64,000 bases of DNA from Listeria welshimeri serovar 6b str. SLCC5334 (GTDB taxonomy: Bacteria > Bacillota > Bacilli > Lactobacillales > Listeriaceae). The DNA lies in assembly GCF_000060285.1 (NCBI RefSeq), contig NC_008555.1, positions 62,001 through 126,000 of the forward strand. Reading direction: 5' to 3'. This document shows positions 53,911-62,926 of this stretch, one piece after another; position 1 is the first letter of the stretch; the number at the start of each line of letters is the position of its first letter. The notes below the pieces were generated by a model, which ran no database searches, was not told the origin of the DNA, and saw only the letters and a program-made list of their open reading frames with translations. The position numbers and the translations under genes are program-made.

Positions 53911-55419
53911 TTATTTAATTAAATTATTTGAAGCATCTTTTACAACAACATCATGTGCGCCGCCCTCTACGATAGAAGTAGATGAAACGAGAGTTATTTT
54001 TGCTTTTTGTTGTAGTTCAGGGATATTTAAAGCACCACAATTACACATCGTTGAACGGACTTTGCTAAGGCTGATTGCGACATTATCTTTCAAGGAACCA
54101 GCATAAGGGACATAAGAGTCTACACCTTCTTCAAAAGATAATTTCTTATCGCCACCAAGGTCATAACGTTGCCAGTTACGGGCGCGGTTAGCTCCTTCAC
54201 CCCAATATTCTTTCATATATGTGCCATTTAAATTCACTTTGTTCGTTGGGCTTTCATCAAAACGAGAGAAGTAACGACCAAGCATAATAAAGTCAGCACC
54301 CATTGCTAGAGCTAGAGTCATATGGTAGTCATAAACAATTCCACCATCAGAACAAATCGGAATATAAATACCAGTTTCTTCAAAGTATTCATCACGAGCT
54401 TTAGCAACATCAATTAGTGCAGTTGCCTGACCACGACCAATACCTTTTTGTTCACGAGTGATACAGATTGAACCGCCACCAACACCAACTTTGACAAAAT
54501 CAGCTCCAGCGTCTGCAAGATAACGGAAACCATCACGATCAACAACGTTTCCTGCGCCAACTTTGACAGTATCGCCGTACTCAGCACGAATATAGTCAAG
54601 CGTTCGTTTTTGCCATTCTGAGTAGCCTTCAGATGAATCAATACACAAAATATCTGCGCCGGCTTCTACAAGAGCGGGAACACGTTCTTCGTAGTCGCGA
54701 GTGTTAATTCCTGCCCCAACCACATAACGTTTGGAGGAATCAAGGAGTTCTAATTTGTTTTCTTTATTAGAGTCATAGTCTTTGCGGAAGACCATATGAA
54801 CGAGATGTTCATTTTCATCTACAAGTGGTAAGGCATTTAATTTATGGTCCCAAATAATATTATTAGCTTCTTTTAAAGTAGTCGATTTATTAGCAGTAAC
54901 TAACTTTTCAAAAGGAGTCATGAAATCAGCAACTTTTTCGTCTGGGCTCATCCGCGTTACTCGGTAGTCGCGACTTGTTACGATTCCTAGTAATTTTCCG
55001 TGCGCTGTGCCATCTTCTGTAACTGCAACTGTAGAATGACCAGTTTTTTCTTTTAAGTCAAGGATATCTTGAAGAGTTTTGTCTGGGCTGATGTTGGAAT
55101 CACTAATAACAAAGCCGGCTTTATGATTTTTCACTCGTGAAACCATAGCAGCTTCACTTTCAATGGATTGTGAGCCGAAAATAAATGATACGCCGCCCTC
55201 AGTAGCAAGCGCGATTCCCATGTTATCGTCAGAAACAGCTTGCATAATTGCGGAAACTAGCGGAATATTCATTGTGATAGCTGATTCTTCACCTTTTTTA
55301 AATTTTACAATCGGTGTTTTTAAGCTAACGTTTGTTGGGACACAATCAGCAGACGAGTATCCTGGAACAAGTAAAAATTCACTAAATGTGCGGGATGGTT
55401 CTTCAAAATAAAATGCCAT
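53911..55419 (-). CDS. IMP dehydrogenase-like protein (GuaB paralogue)
   Basis: 502 residues from the ATG at 55419 (GGAGTGGAA upstream). IMPDH/GMPR barrel with CBS pair (~95-205) and the catalytic-Cys loop [13 protein letters not shown] (normally GSICxTR...). After the barrel: [28 protein letters not shown], matching the phosphate-binding DGG line. Listeria has another (housekeeping) GuaB elsewhere, so this is a second paralogue whose substrate may differ. The C-terminal segment is longer and has a CNCGAL pair of Cys. Cytoplasmic. Confidence 0.85.
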   Translation of the reverse strand: MAFYFEEPSRTFSEFLLVPGYSSADCVPTNVSLKTPIVKFKKGEESAITMNIPLVSAIMQAVSDDNMGIALATEGGVSFIFGSQSIESEAAMVSRVKNHKAGFVISDSNISPDKTLQDILDLKEKTGHSTVAVTEDGTAHGKLLGIVTSRDYRVTRMSPDEKVADFMTPFEKLVTANKSTTLKEANNIIWDHKLNALPLVDENEHLVHMVFRKDYDSNKENKLELLDSSKRYVVGAGINTRDYEERVPALVEAGADILCIDSSEGYSEWQKRTLDYIRAEYGDTVKVGAGNVVDRDGFRYLADAGADFVKVGVGGGSICITREQKGIGRGQATALIDVAKARDEYFEETGIYIPICSDGGIVYDYHMTLALAMGADFIMLGRYFSRFDESPTNKVNLNGTYMKEYWGEGANRARNWQRYDLGGDKKLSFEEGVDSYVPYAGSLKDNVAISLSKVRSTMCNCGALNIPELQQKAKITLVSSTSIVEGGAHDVVVKDASNNLIK

Positions 55420-55594
55420 TATTTCCACTCCTTCTTCTATTTTTAATACACTTATAAAATATCTTTATTATTTCAATAACTGGCATGAAAGTCAATGATT
55501 GAAATACTTTTTTGACCATGTTCGTTACGTTTTCATTTACGCAAAAAGTGGAATATACTAAAAGCAGAATAACTTTGACAAAGGAGGTAATCAG

Positions 55595-55828
55595 ATGGAT
55601 GAAGAAAAGCTTTTAGAACAAGGTTACCGCAAGTATCGTGGGACGGATGTGGATGTTTATTTTAATACAAATGTTTGTGTGCATTCGGGTAATTGTGTGA
55701 AAGGTAATGCAGAACTTTTTAATTTGGATAGAAAACCGTGGATTGTGCCTGATAACGTGACAACAGAAGAGGCAAAGCGAGTAATTCATACTTGTCCAAG
55801 TGGGGCGCTTCAATATATAGAAAAATAG
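55595..55828 (+). CDS. Small 4Fe-4S mono-cluster protein (Fer4_19/DUF-like)
   Basis: 77 residues; AAGGAGGT ribosome binding site. The cysteines in VCVHSGNCVKG and HTCPSGALQ with RKPWIVPDN follow the divergent 4Fe-4S mono-cluster domain (PF06902). Probably an electron carrier or redox partner of unknown enzyme. It is 11 bases upstream of the GNAT gene, so likely an operon. Confidence 0.85.
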   Translation: MDEEKLLEQGYRKYRGTDVDVYFNTNVCVHSGNCVKGNAELFNLDRKPWIVPDNVTTEEAKRVIHTCPSGALQYIEK

Positions 55829-55839
55829 GAGGATATCTA

Positions 55840-56118
55840 ATGGAATATAAAAACGGTGAAAATAGAATTTATGTAGTTAATGATGAAGGTGTGGAGATAG
55901 GCGAGGTGACCTTTGTTCCAACTGGGGAAGATATGTTTATTATTGACCACACTGGTGTAGATGATTCTGCTCGAGGTCAGGGTATAGCCCAAGAATTAGT
56001 AAAGCGCGCTGTTGAAAAAGCAAAATCTGAAGGGAAGAAAATTATCCCGCTTTGCCCATTTGCCAAATCGGAGTTTTCTAAGAAGCCTGAATATCAAGAA
56101 GTGCAAGCCGCAAAATAA
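55840..56118 (+). CDS. GNAT-like N-acetyltransferase (YjdJ-type)
   Basis: 92 residues from the ATG at 55840 (TAGGAGGATAT upstream). Short GNAT fold: EIGEVTFVPTGEDMFIIDHTGVDDSARGQGIAQELVKRAVEKAKSEGKKIIPLCPFAKSEFSKKPEY, with the acetyl-CoA-binding RGQGIA. Size fits the compact PF14542 family. Pairing with the 4Fe-4S protein also occurs in other Firmicutes. Substrate unknown. Confidence 0.88.
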   Translation: MEYKNGENRIYVVNDEGVEIGEVTFVPTGEDMFIIDHTGVDDSARGQGIAQELVKRAVEKAKSEGKKIIPLCPFAKSEFSKKPEYQEVQAAK

Positions 56119-56122
56119 AAGG

Positions 56123-56156
56123 TGTAGACTAGGTTTTAAACCTAGTCTATTTTTTA
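56123..56156 (+). terminator. Rho-independent terminator
   Basis: TAGACTAGGTT / AACCTAGTCTA with T6 tail. Confidence 0.85.
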
Positions 56157-56259
56157 TAAAAATAATTTTGGCATTTCAGTTTTCTCTTCTTGACATCTCC
56201 TTCGTTTCAGTGTATCTTTAATTCACAGTAAACTTATAGGAATAATAGTATTACGTTTT

Positions 56260-56358
56260 CTTATCAAGAGTGGTGGAGGGAATTGGCCCAGTGAAACCCA
56301 GCAGCGGAGCGCAAGTTCTATGCTAATTCCAATCAGAAGTAATATTCTGGCAGATAAG
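56260..56358 (+). promoter_or_regulatory. SAM riboswitch (S-box) aptamer
   Basis: Closing helix CTTATC (56260-56265) / GATAAG (56353-56358). The core GAGTGGTGGAGGGAATTGGCCC and the AAACCCAGCAGC part are diagnostic of the SAM-I/S-box aptamer, the middle stem being GCTAATTCC-like and the 3' part AGTAATATTCTGGCAGATAAG. It controls the transporter gene downstream: with SAM bound the terminator at 56375 forms. Confidence 0.9.
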
Positions 56359-56374
56359 TAGCAGCTTTCAATAA

Positions 56375-56416
56375 GGCGCTTCGATTCTGACCAAAAAACA
56401 GAAGAAGCGTTATTTT
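56375..56416 (+). terminator. Riboswitch terminator
   Basis: GGCGCTTC / GAAGCGTT (G-U pairs allowed) followed by ATTTTT. Its position right after the aptamer and before the RBS fits transcriptional control. Confidence 0.8.
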
Positions 56417-56446
56417 TAAGCGCTAAAAGAGGGGAGTTTTTGTTAG

Positions 56447-58021
56447 ATGAAGAAATTTTTATTAGTAGCGGTTATCTCGGTCTTTGCCTTGGTGTTAACT
56501 GCTTGCGGAGGTTCAGGTTCTAGTTCGGACAAAGCAAATGGTTCAGGCAAAGCGAAAGACGGCGGCTCTCTTATTATTGGCGTTACAGGGGATCCGGAAG
56601 TAATCAATCCGAATTATTCTTCAGACCGTGTAACATTAACAATTCAACAAGCTGTATATGCACCGCTATTTTGGGAAGTTGATGGCAAACCAGCACTTGC
56701 AAAAAGCTTAGATATTTCAGATGACAACTTAACTTACACTGTAAAACTAAAAGATGGTCTAACTTGGCACGACGGCAAACCTTTGACTGCAGACGATGTA
56801 GTATTTACTGTAAATTCTATTTTAGATACAAAACAAAACAGTCCGAATCGCGGGAACTTTGTTTTTGATGATAAACCTGTAAAAGTAGAAGCAGTAGACG
56901 ATACAACAGTAAAATTCACGTTGCCAACAGTTGCTCCAGCCTTTGAAAATACAATTAAAACTTTCTTCCCAATTCCAAAACACATTTTTGATGGCGTAGA
57001 AAATATCGAGAAAAGTGATAAAAACAAAAAACCAATTGGTTCAGGTCCTTATAAATTTGTTGAATACAAAACAGGAGAATACGTTTCCTTAGAAAGATTC
57101 AATGATTATTTTGATGGAAAACCTAAATTAGATAAAGTTACTTTCCGAATCACAAAAGATCAAAATGCGGCTAATTTAGCACTTCAAAATGGAGAAATCA
57201 ATTTAAAATCCATTCAACCTTCTGATAGAAAAAAAGTTGAAAAAGCGAGCGCGGTAAATATTATCACTTACCCTGAAAATCGTTTAAGCTATGCAACCTT
57301 CAACGAAAACCAACCAGCTCTTAAATCAAAAGAACTTCGCCAAGCCCTTTCTTATGCGCTTGATCGTGAAGAAATCATTGATGCAGCGTATGGTTCAGAT
57401 GAATATGCAAAACCAGCTTCCTCTTTCTTAACAGAAAACACGAAATACTTCACTGATAAAGTAGAAACATACGACCAAGATATTGCAAAAGCGAAGAAAT
57501 TAGTAAAAGAAAGTGGTTTTGATACAAGTCAAAAATTAACTGTTTACTACCTAAACAATAGTAAATCTCAAGAAAGTATCGCGCTATACTTACAACAACA
57601 ATACAAAGAAATCGGCGTGACTCTTGACTTAAAACCGACAGATCCAAACGCGCTTAGCAACATCACGCTTGACCGCAAAAACGCAGATTACTCTATCGCC
57701 TTAAATGGTTATATCATGGGAAACGATCCTGATGCGTATAAATCTTTATACTTGAGCGATGCACCTTACAACTACTCTAACTATCACAACAAAGATTTAG
57801 ATGCGCTTTGGGAAAAAGGAGCTGTAACTGCTGACGATAAAGAACGTCAAGAAGTCTATGAAAAAATTCAAAACACCATTGCGGATGACGCTGTAATCTA
57901 TCCAATTTCTTATGATAATGCAGTGCTCGCTCTTGATAGCCGTTATGGTGGACAAAAAGCTGCAACACCACAACCAGTAACAATGTTCCGTGATCTTTCT
58001 AAACTATATTTAACGGAATAA
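56447..58021 (+). CDS. Peptide-type ABC transporter substrate-binding lipoprotein
   Basis: 524 residues; GAGGGGAG ribosome binding site. Lipobox VLTACGG puts the lipidated Cys near residue 20. SBP_bac_5 (OppA/DppA/NikA) family: GDPEVINPNYSSDRVTLTIQQAVYAPLF, LKDGLTWHDGKPLTADDVVFTVNSI, PIGSGPYKFVEYKTGEY, ELRQALSYALDREEI. Its gene lies behind a SAM riboswitch, so the ligand is likely to be linked to methionine or sulfur nutrition, such as Met-containing peptides; that is inference. First gene of an operon with two permeases; no ATPase gene in the operon. Confidence 0.88.
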   Translation: MKKFLLVAVISVFALVLTACGGSGSSSDKANGSGKAKDGGSLIIGVTGDPEVINPNYSSDRVTLTIQQAVYAPLFWEVDGKPALAKSLDISDDNLTYTVKLKDGLTWHDGKPLTADDVVFTVNSILDTKQNSPNRGNFVFDDKPVKVEAVDDTTVKFTLPTVAPAFENTIKTFFPIPKHIFDGVENIEKSDKNKKPIGSGPYKFVEYKTGEYVSLERFNDYFDGKPKLDKVTFRITKDQNAANLALQNGEINLKSIQPSDRKKVEKASAVNIITYPENRLSYATFNENQPALKSKELRQALSYALDREEIIDAAYGSDEYAKPASSFLTENTKYFTDKVETYDQDIAKAKKLVKESGFDTSQKLTVYYLNNSKSQESIALYLQQQYKEIGVTLDLKPTDPNALSNITLDRKNADYSIALNGYIMGNDPDAYKSLYLSDAPYNYSNYHNKDLDALWEKGAVTADDKERQEVYEKIQNTIADDAVIYPISYDNAVLALDSRYGGQKAATPQPVTMFRDLSKLYLTE

Positions 58022-58047
58022 TAAATAAAAATCATTCGTAAAAAATC

Positions 58048-58086
58048 TGGCCTGCCATGCTTGTTTTTGGCAGGTTCAGGTTTTTA
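58048..58086 (+). terminator. Hairpin between transporter genes (partial terminator?)
   Basis: CCTGCCA / TGGCAGG with a 10-base loop and, after 6 bases, a T5 tract. It may lower permease expression relative to the binding protein or protect its mRNA. Confidence 0.45.
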
Positions 58087-58122
58087 CTTGTCATTTTTAG
58101 TGTTTTAGATAGGAGATAAATT

Positions 58123-59073
58123 ATGCTAAAAACAATCATAAAACGCGTATTACAAATTATTCCGATGCTATTTATTATCTCGATTATTTCGTTTGCACTT
58201 ATAAAACTAGCACCTGGGGATCCTGTGAATTCTTTTGTTACTCCTGATATGAATCCAGATGATGTAGAGCGGATTAGACAGAGTTTGGGACTTGATCAAC
58301 CAATCTATGTACAATACTTTATTTGGCTTGGAAATTTGCTCCAAGGTAATCTTGGTTATTCGATTATAAATAGTCAACCTGTTTTACAACAAATTTTGGA
58401 GAGAATTCCTGCAACGCTTGGTTTGGTTGGAACTTCGCTTGTGCTAACATTGTTATTATCCATTCCGCTTGGTTTAGTTGCAGCGAATTATGAAAATACT
58501 TGGATCGACAAAGTATTAAACGGGATTTCTTATATAGGTATTTCCATTCCGATTTTTTGGTTTGGGATGATTTTAATTGATGTGTTTTCGATTCAGCTAG
58601 GTTGGCTTCCAAGTCTTGGAATGCGAACGATTGGGGTCGATTCTTTTTGGGACATGGCGGAACATGCGATTTTACCAGTTATAACCTTGACTTTCCAAGG
58701 GTGCGCTGCGTATTATCGCTACGTTCGTTCAAATACTATTAACCAATTAAAAGAAGAATATGTTTTATTCGGCTATGCAAAAGGATTATCCAAAGTACAA
58801 ATCATGGGGCATCATGTATTGAAAAATTCCTTGTTACCAGTTATTACACTACTTGGAATGTCACTTCCGCAAGTCATTACAGGTGCTTTTATTACCGAAA
58901 GTATTTTTTCATGGCCGGGAATGGGTTCGCTAGGAATTAATGCGATTTTCCAATTAGATTATCCGGTTATTATGGCAATTACGCTTTTTTCAGCGCTATT
59001 ATTAATTATCGGCAACTTGCTAGCCGATTTAGCTTATATGATTGTCGATCCACGGATTAGGGAAATGGGGTGA
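58123..59073 (+). CDS. Peptide-type ABC transporter permease (OppB-like)
   Basis: 316 residues. Starts with MLKTIIKRVLQIIPMLFIISIISFALIKLAPGDPV, typical of OppB/DppB/NikB permeases; six membrane helices and the EAA loop (~210-235: NTINQLKEEYVLFGYAKGLSKVQIMGHHVLKNSLLP) that would contact an ATPase. It follows the binding protein after a 101-base gap and overlaps nothing. Partner of the next gene. Confidence 0.9.
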   Translation: MLKTIIKRVLQIIPMLFIISIISFALIKLAPGDPVNSFVTPDMNPDDVERIRQSLGLDQPIYVQYFIWLGNLLQGNLGYSIINSQPVLQQILERIPATLGLVGTSLVLTLLLSIPLGLVAANYENTWIDKVLNGISYIGISIPIFWFGMILIDVFSIQLGWLPSLGMRTIGVDSFWDMAEHAILPVITLTFQGCAAYYRYVRSNTINQLKEEYVLFGYAKGLSKVQIMGHHVLKNSLLPVITLLGMSLPQVITGAFITESIFSWPGMGSLGINAIFQLDYPVIMAITLFSALLLIIGNLLADLAYMIVDPRIREMG

Positions 59074-59080
59074 GGAATTC

Positions 59081-59977
59081 ATGATGCGATTAGATTTTTC
59101 AAAAAAAACAATGCAAGATTTCGAGCGGGATGCAGAAGTAGTTCATGCGACGAGAGAGCGGAGTTTTTGGCGTTTTATGCTCGCTGACCGACGTGCTGTT
59201 TTTGCGACGAGTGTGCTGATACTTATTACAGTTGCTTGTATTTTTGCGTTCCTTTCCCCTTATGATCCTAATGCACTCTCGGTTCAGGACAAATTAATGC
59301 CGCCCAATTTGGCGCACTGGTTTGGAACGGATGACCATGGTCGAGATTACTTGACGCGCGTTTTGTATGGTGGCCGAGTTTCACTACTTGTTGGGGTATT
59401 TGCGATGATGATTGCCGTTGTCGTTGGTACACTAGCTGGTACTGTTAGTGGTTATTTTGGTGGTTTTATTGATAATATGGTGATGCGTTTTCTAGATATT
59501 TTCATGTCGATTCCTTCATTTTTCTTACTAATGATTTTAAATGCGTACTTAAAACCGGGGATTTCGAACATTATTATCATCATTGGATTGCTTTCATGGA
59601 TGGAAGTAGCGCGGATAGTCCGAGCAGAAACACTGACGTTAAAAGAACGTGAATTCATTTTGTATTCCAAATCATCTGGTGGTGGATTTTTCCACATAAT
59701 GTTCAAACACATCATTCCAAATGCGATGCCATCTATCGTCGTTGCAGCTTCATTAAACGTCGCTACAGCCATTTTAACCGAGTCGGCACTAAGTTTCCTT
59801 GGACTCGGAGTTCAACAACCTAACGCTTCATGGGGTAGCATGCTGAACAATGCGCAAGGCTACGTCGGTGAAGCAACATACTTGGCACTTTTCCCAGGAC
59901 TATTAATTTTGATGACCATTCTTTCATTTAATGTCCTTGGCGATGTACTAAGAAAAGGCCTATCTCGCAGATACTAA
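59081..59977 (+). CDS. Peptide-type ABC transporter permease (OppC-like)
   Basis: 298 residues from ATG 59081 (GTGAGGAATTC upstream; an ATG at 59042 overlaps the previous gene). A cytoplasmic N-terminal ~45 residues, then six helices with LSPYDPNALSVQDKLMPPNLAHWFGTDDHGRDYLTRVLYGGRVSLLVG, the signature of OppC/DppC. EAA loop with LTLKEREFILYSKSSGGGFFHIMFKHIIPNAMP. Ends the operon; the terminator at 59981 follows directly, so no oppD/oppF-like ATPase is present here and it must use one encoded elsewhere. Confidence 0.9.
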   Translation: MMRLDFSKKTMQDFERDAEVVHATRERSFWRFMLADRRAVFATSVLILITVACIFAFLSPYDPNALSVQDKLMPPNLAHWFGTDDHGRDYLTRVLYGGRVSLLVGVFAMMIAVVVGTLAGTVSGYFGGFIDNMVMRFLDIFMSIPSFFLLMILNAYLKPGISNIIIIIGLLSWMEVARIVRAETLTLKEREFILYSKSSGGGFFHIMFKHIIPNAMPSIVVAASLNVATAILTESALSFLGLGVQQPNASWGSMLNNAQGYVGEATYLALFPGLLILMTILSFNVLGDVLRKGLSRRY

Positions 59978-59980
59978 TAC

Positions 59981-60016
59981 AAAACACTTTGACTTTCTCC
60001 GTCAAAGTGTTTTTTT
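59981..60016 (+). terminator. Terminator of the transporter operon
   Basis: AAAACACTTTGAC / GTCAAAGTGTTTT with T7. Confidence 0.9.
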
Positions 60017-60168
60017 GCGCAAAATATTCCATCAGAAGCCAACTTATTCACTTCATCTAGCTCATGAAGCCAATTTTTGTTCATAAAACGCTCACAAAAA
60101 GAGGGCGTTCCCGGTGCTATAATTAAAGGATAAGGTTTCATTATTATAGACAGAGATGAGGCGCAGAA

Positions 60169-60453
60169 ATGAGTGAAATTAAAGTTAAAGAAGCAACCTT
60201 GAAAAAACATTCGACAAAGTTAGAATCTAAAGTCAAATCAGACGAATATTTACCAATGAAAGGTGGCAATATGGCATACAGTCAAGCCAATTCCATCAAC
60301 CATTTTCGGACAGCATTGTATGACTTGGTAGACGCGGTGGACAATTTTCAAGGTGTGGTAGGAACGGATGCCAAAAGATTGAAAGAATTAGGCGCATCAT
60401 ATACTCGCAAAGACCAAGAGCTTAAAGGGAGCATGGGATTAGGGGGTAAATAA
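60169..60453 (+). CDS. T7SS small partner protein (TIGR04197/DUF3130, Lap1-like)
   Basis: 94 residues; GATGAGGCG ribosome binding site, preceded by a TATAAT (60118-60123). Helical, WXG100-sized, with MKGGNMAYSQANSINHFRTALYDLVDAVDNFQGVVGTDAKRLKELG, typical of the TIGR04197 (DUF3130) family located before LXG toxins. In studied streptococcal systems such proteins (Lap1) bind the LXG domain and target it to the T7b secretion machine. First gene of a three-gene toxin operon. Confidence 0.88.
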   Translation: MSEIKVKEATLKKHSTKLESKVKSDEYLPMKGGNMAYSQANSINHFRTALYDLVDAVDNFQGVVGTDAKRLKELGASYTRKDQELKGSMGLGGK

Positions 60454-60822
60454 ATGGATGCAAAGAGCCAGCAAGTGGAGTCACAACTGCAATTGCTGAA
60501 AAAACAACAATCCGCGGCCGAAGATTTTTTACAAGATTTACAACGACAACAAAATGAACAAGAGTGGTTAGCGGAAGATTTTGCACGTGTCCATCAAGAA
60601 GAACGGGAGTCGCTGGAACTTTTACGCGAAGTTTGGCAAGGCGCAGAATCAAGAAGTTTCGGCTATTATTTGGCAGATCTACAGGAAAAAGAAAAACAGA
60701 AGTGGCATAAAATAATCCAAGCGAACCAAGAAGAACACCAAAAAAACATCATCGCTTGCCAAAAAAACATCTACCAATTAGAAACTCAACAACAAGACTT
60801 ACAAAAGGAGTTGTTACAGTGA
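60454..60822 (+). CDS. T7SS small partner protein (DUF3958-like, Lap2-like)
   Basis: 122 residues starting directly at the preceding stop (TAA then ATG). Almost entirely helical, rich in Gln, Glu and Lys (a long coiled-coil hairpin: QSAAEDFLQDLQRQQNEQEWL ... WQGAESRSFGYYLADLQEKEKQKWHKIIQAN). The WQG.. turn fits a WXG-like fold, and the position matches DUF3958 (Lap2), the second targeting partner of LXG toxins. Its stop overlaps the toxin start (GTGA), so partner and toxin are co-translated. Confidence 0.82.
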   Translation: MDAKSQQVESQLQLLKKQQSAAEDFLQDLQRQQNEQEWLAEDFARVHQEERESLELLREVWQGAESRSFGYYLADLQEKEKQKWHKIIQANQEEHQKNIIACQKNIYQLETQQQDLQKELLQ

Positions 60823-62123
60823 GCCGAATTGACATCGGAGAAATACAAACCTTTGCGCACCAACTACATACAGCTAATGAAGCCGGAAGAAAAAGCATTA
60901 AAGATATCAAAACCGCTGTGAAAAATTATACCGAAGACAGCAGTTTAAAAGGAAAAGCAGTTGATGCATCGAAAAATTACTACCAAATGACCTATTTCCC
61001 ATTATGTGATGCGATAATCGAAGCAATGAACGAAAGCGAAGAACGATTAGCGAAATATATAGCCGATTTTCACGCCCAAGTGGATGGTTCAGCTGATGCG
61101 AGAATTGATGCGGACGGTTTATACGAACTCGGGAAAATGATTGATCTCATCGAAGCGAAAAAAGAAGCACTAGCACAGCGAATGAATACTGGAACAGAGG
61201 GGCAAATGCAGAGCTATCGTTCCCAGCTGAGTATTGCCTACAAACAAGAAAATATCTTAGAAAAATACTTGGCTTTTGAACAGAGTCATAGCGGCTTTTT
61301 TGATAATTTAACCGATTTAGTCCAAGGAATTCAACAGACTATTCGCGAACTCCAGTCGAACATTCAATTTAACAGTAAAACGGGCACCTATGATATGAGC
61401 AAACTGAATTTCACCACGGTAACTCGGATGCAAAACGCCTTAGGAAAAGCGCTAAAAGATAACCAAACAACATTCAATTTTGACGAATATCAAAAAACGT
61501 ACCGTGGTCAAATGTGGGTGTTAATGAAAAATGGTATAGTAGATGTAGAAGCAACGAACGCGTATAATGCCGCTGTGCTAAACGGGGAATTACCACATGA
61601 TGGGAATGCCCCAGAACAAGATGCGGAACAATTAAAGGCAGTGCTAGAATCACTGAAAAACAAAAAAGACCCTATTACTGGAGTAGATATAAGTAGCGCA
61701 CACGTTATATCTATTTTGAGTGGACTAGTATTTACCTATACTGCTGGTATCTATAAAGGAAAGAAAATCAGTATTTCTAATCACGATTTATGGAAAATTA
61801 GAAACAAAAACGGCACTCAAAAAGTAATATATAGTGCCAATGGTAAACCTTATCTAAGAGCATTAAGAAGAACTCAATTTGATGAAATTTTAAAAAACGG
61901 TTTCCCTGATGGAACAAAGTTCAATCAACATGCTTATAATTCACTTTTCAAATCTGGTAGAAAAGATATTATGCCTGATGATATCATTGAAGCACTAAGT
62001 AATAAACCAGTGCCATCAGAACCTGGAAGCGTAAAATATGTAAATGAAAAAACTGGAACGTCTGTATTTGTTAACCCTGAAACAAATACAGTTGTTGGAA
62101 TATGGCCTCAAAAATTTAAATAG
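60819..62123 (+). CDS. LXG-domain T7SS toxin
   Basis: 434 residues from a GTG at 60819 that overlaps the previous stop (GTGA) and follows AAAGGAG; a longer ATG frame at 60756 is internal to the preceding gene. LXG domain (~1-215: IDIGEIQTFAHQLHTANEAGRKSIKDIKTAVKNYTEDSSLKGKAVDASKNYY), then a linker/pre-toxin part (MKNGIVDVEATNAYNAAVLNGELPH, ~237-300) and a C-terminal toxin domain of ~105 residues (FNQHAYNSLFKSGRKDIMPDDIIEAL...SVFVNPETNTVVGIWP), reminiscent of DUF4258/BECR-type RNases. The activity is inferred, not proven. Secreted by T7SS to act on competitors. Confidence 0.85.
   Translation: MSRIDIGEIQTFAHQLHTANEAGRKSIKDIKTAVKNYTEDSSLKGKAVDASKNYYQMTYFPLCDAIIEAMNESEERLAKYIADFHAQVDGSADARIDADGLYELGKMIDLIEAKKEALAQRMNTGTEGQMQSYRSQLSIAYKQENILEKYLAFEQSHSGFFDNLTDLVQGIQQTIRELQSNIQFNSKTGTYDMSKLNFTTVTRMQNALGKALKDNQTTFNFDEYQKTYRGQMWVLMKNGIVDVEATNAYNAAVLNGELPHDGNAPEQDAEQLKAVLESLKNKKDPITGVDISSAHVISILSGLVFTYTAGIYKGKKISISNHDLWKIRNKNGTQKVIYSANGKPYLRALRRTQFDEILKNGFPDGTKFNQHAYNSLFKSGRKDIMPDDIIEALSNKPVPSEPGSVKYVNEKTGTSVFVNPETNTVVGIWPQKFK
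61528..61800 (+). repeat. Pre-toxin segment repeated in the orphan cassette
   Basis: The DNA from ATGAAAAATGGTATAGTAG on matches 63040-63310, first almost identically (~60 bases), then with growing divergence. It marks the recombination boundary used when toxin ends are exchanged. Confidence 0.75.
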
Positions 62124-62137
62124 TAAGGAGTATAATT

Positions 62138-62575
62138 TTGAAAATAAAAAAAATATTACCACAAACAATAAAAAGTGAAATTTCTTTTATAGATGAAATT
62201 AAAAATTTTGATATTGTAACTGAAAAAATGAATGACGATTTCTACACCTACAGATTAGGAAGTAACGTTATGATGTGGTTGAATGATGAAGGGGTAATCG
62301 GGGAGATAGAGTGCATTTTCCCTGCGCAAACAGATAATTTAATCACCTTATGGGAAGAAAAAAATACTGTAGTACAAAATGGATTTCCGATGATTGATAC
62401 TGATACTGTTGAGAACAAACCTTTTATTCCAAAAGTAAGAGTTTTTAACCATGGTGATTATTTTATACTATATTTCAGTAATATGTATAAATACGATAAA
62501 GAAATTATTTCTGAAAAACTTACTTTTTATATTAATGATACAGAATTAATTGCAATTAAAGCGGAATTAACTTGA
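62138..62575 (+). CDS. Candidate immunity protein 1
   Basis: 145 residues with a TTG start behind AAGGAG, 14 bases after the toxin gene. Soluble, acidic, mixed alpha/beta (KMNDDFYTYRLGSNVMMWLNDEGVIGEIECIFPA...). No signal peptide, so cytoplasmic, as expected for an antidote that binds a toxin of the RNase type. The immediate position behind an LXG toxin is the main argument. Family not recognised. It overlaps the next gene at TGATG. Confidence 0.7.
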   Translation: MKIKKILPQTIKSEISFIDEIKNFDIVTEKMNDDFYTYRLGSNVMMWLNDEGVIGEIECIFPAQTDNLITLWEEKNTVVQNGFPMIDTDTVENKPFIPKVRVFNHGDYFILYFSNMYKYDKEIISEKLTFYINDTELIAIKAELT

Positions 62576-62925
62576 TGTTGAAAAATTATTATACAGGTTT
62601 CGAAGGATATCCAGAAATTGACTTTTATACTTATATAAATGGTGAAAAAACAGGTATAGAAATGTGGGAAGGCTACTTTGATAGTATTATGAATGAACTT
62701 AGTCCAGTTGATGGTAGATGGGTTTCTTTAGCATATTATTATCATTTATATGAAGGTTGGCATGATGAAAGCCCATGGGTGATTCCAGATAATAAAAAAG
62801 CCTTGGAACAATTTGAAACAATCGATATAAAAATATTGGACAATGTGACACAAGAGGTTATGATGAAACTAATTAAGCTATTAAAAGATAACTTAGATAA
62901 CGAGATTTTTATAGAGTGTTCTTAA
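62575..62925 (+). CDS. Candidate immunity protein 2
   Basis: 116 residues from the ATG at 62575, which overlaps the preceding stop (TGATG); a TTG one codon upstream would extend it. Soluble, very rich in aromatic and acidic residues (YYTGFEGYPEIDFYTYINGEKTGIEMWEGYF ... WVSLAYYYHLYEGWHDESPWVIPDN). Such composition is common in immunity proteins of polymorphic toxins. Probably a second protection gene or one kept from an earlier toxin end. Not recognised. Confidence 0.65.
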   Translation: MLKNYYTGFEGYPEIDFYTYINGEKTGIEMWEGYFDSIMNELSPVDGRWVSLAYYYHLYEGWHDESPWVIPDNKKALEQFETIDIKILDNVTQEVMMKLIKLLKDNLDNEIFIECS

Positions 62926-62926
62926 T

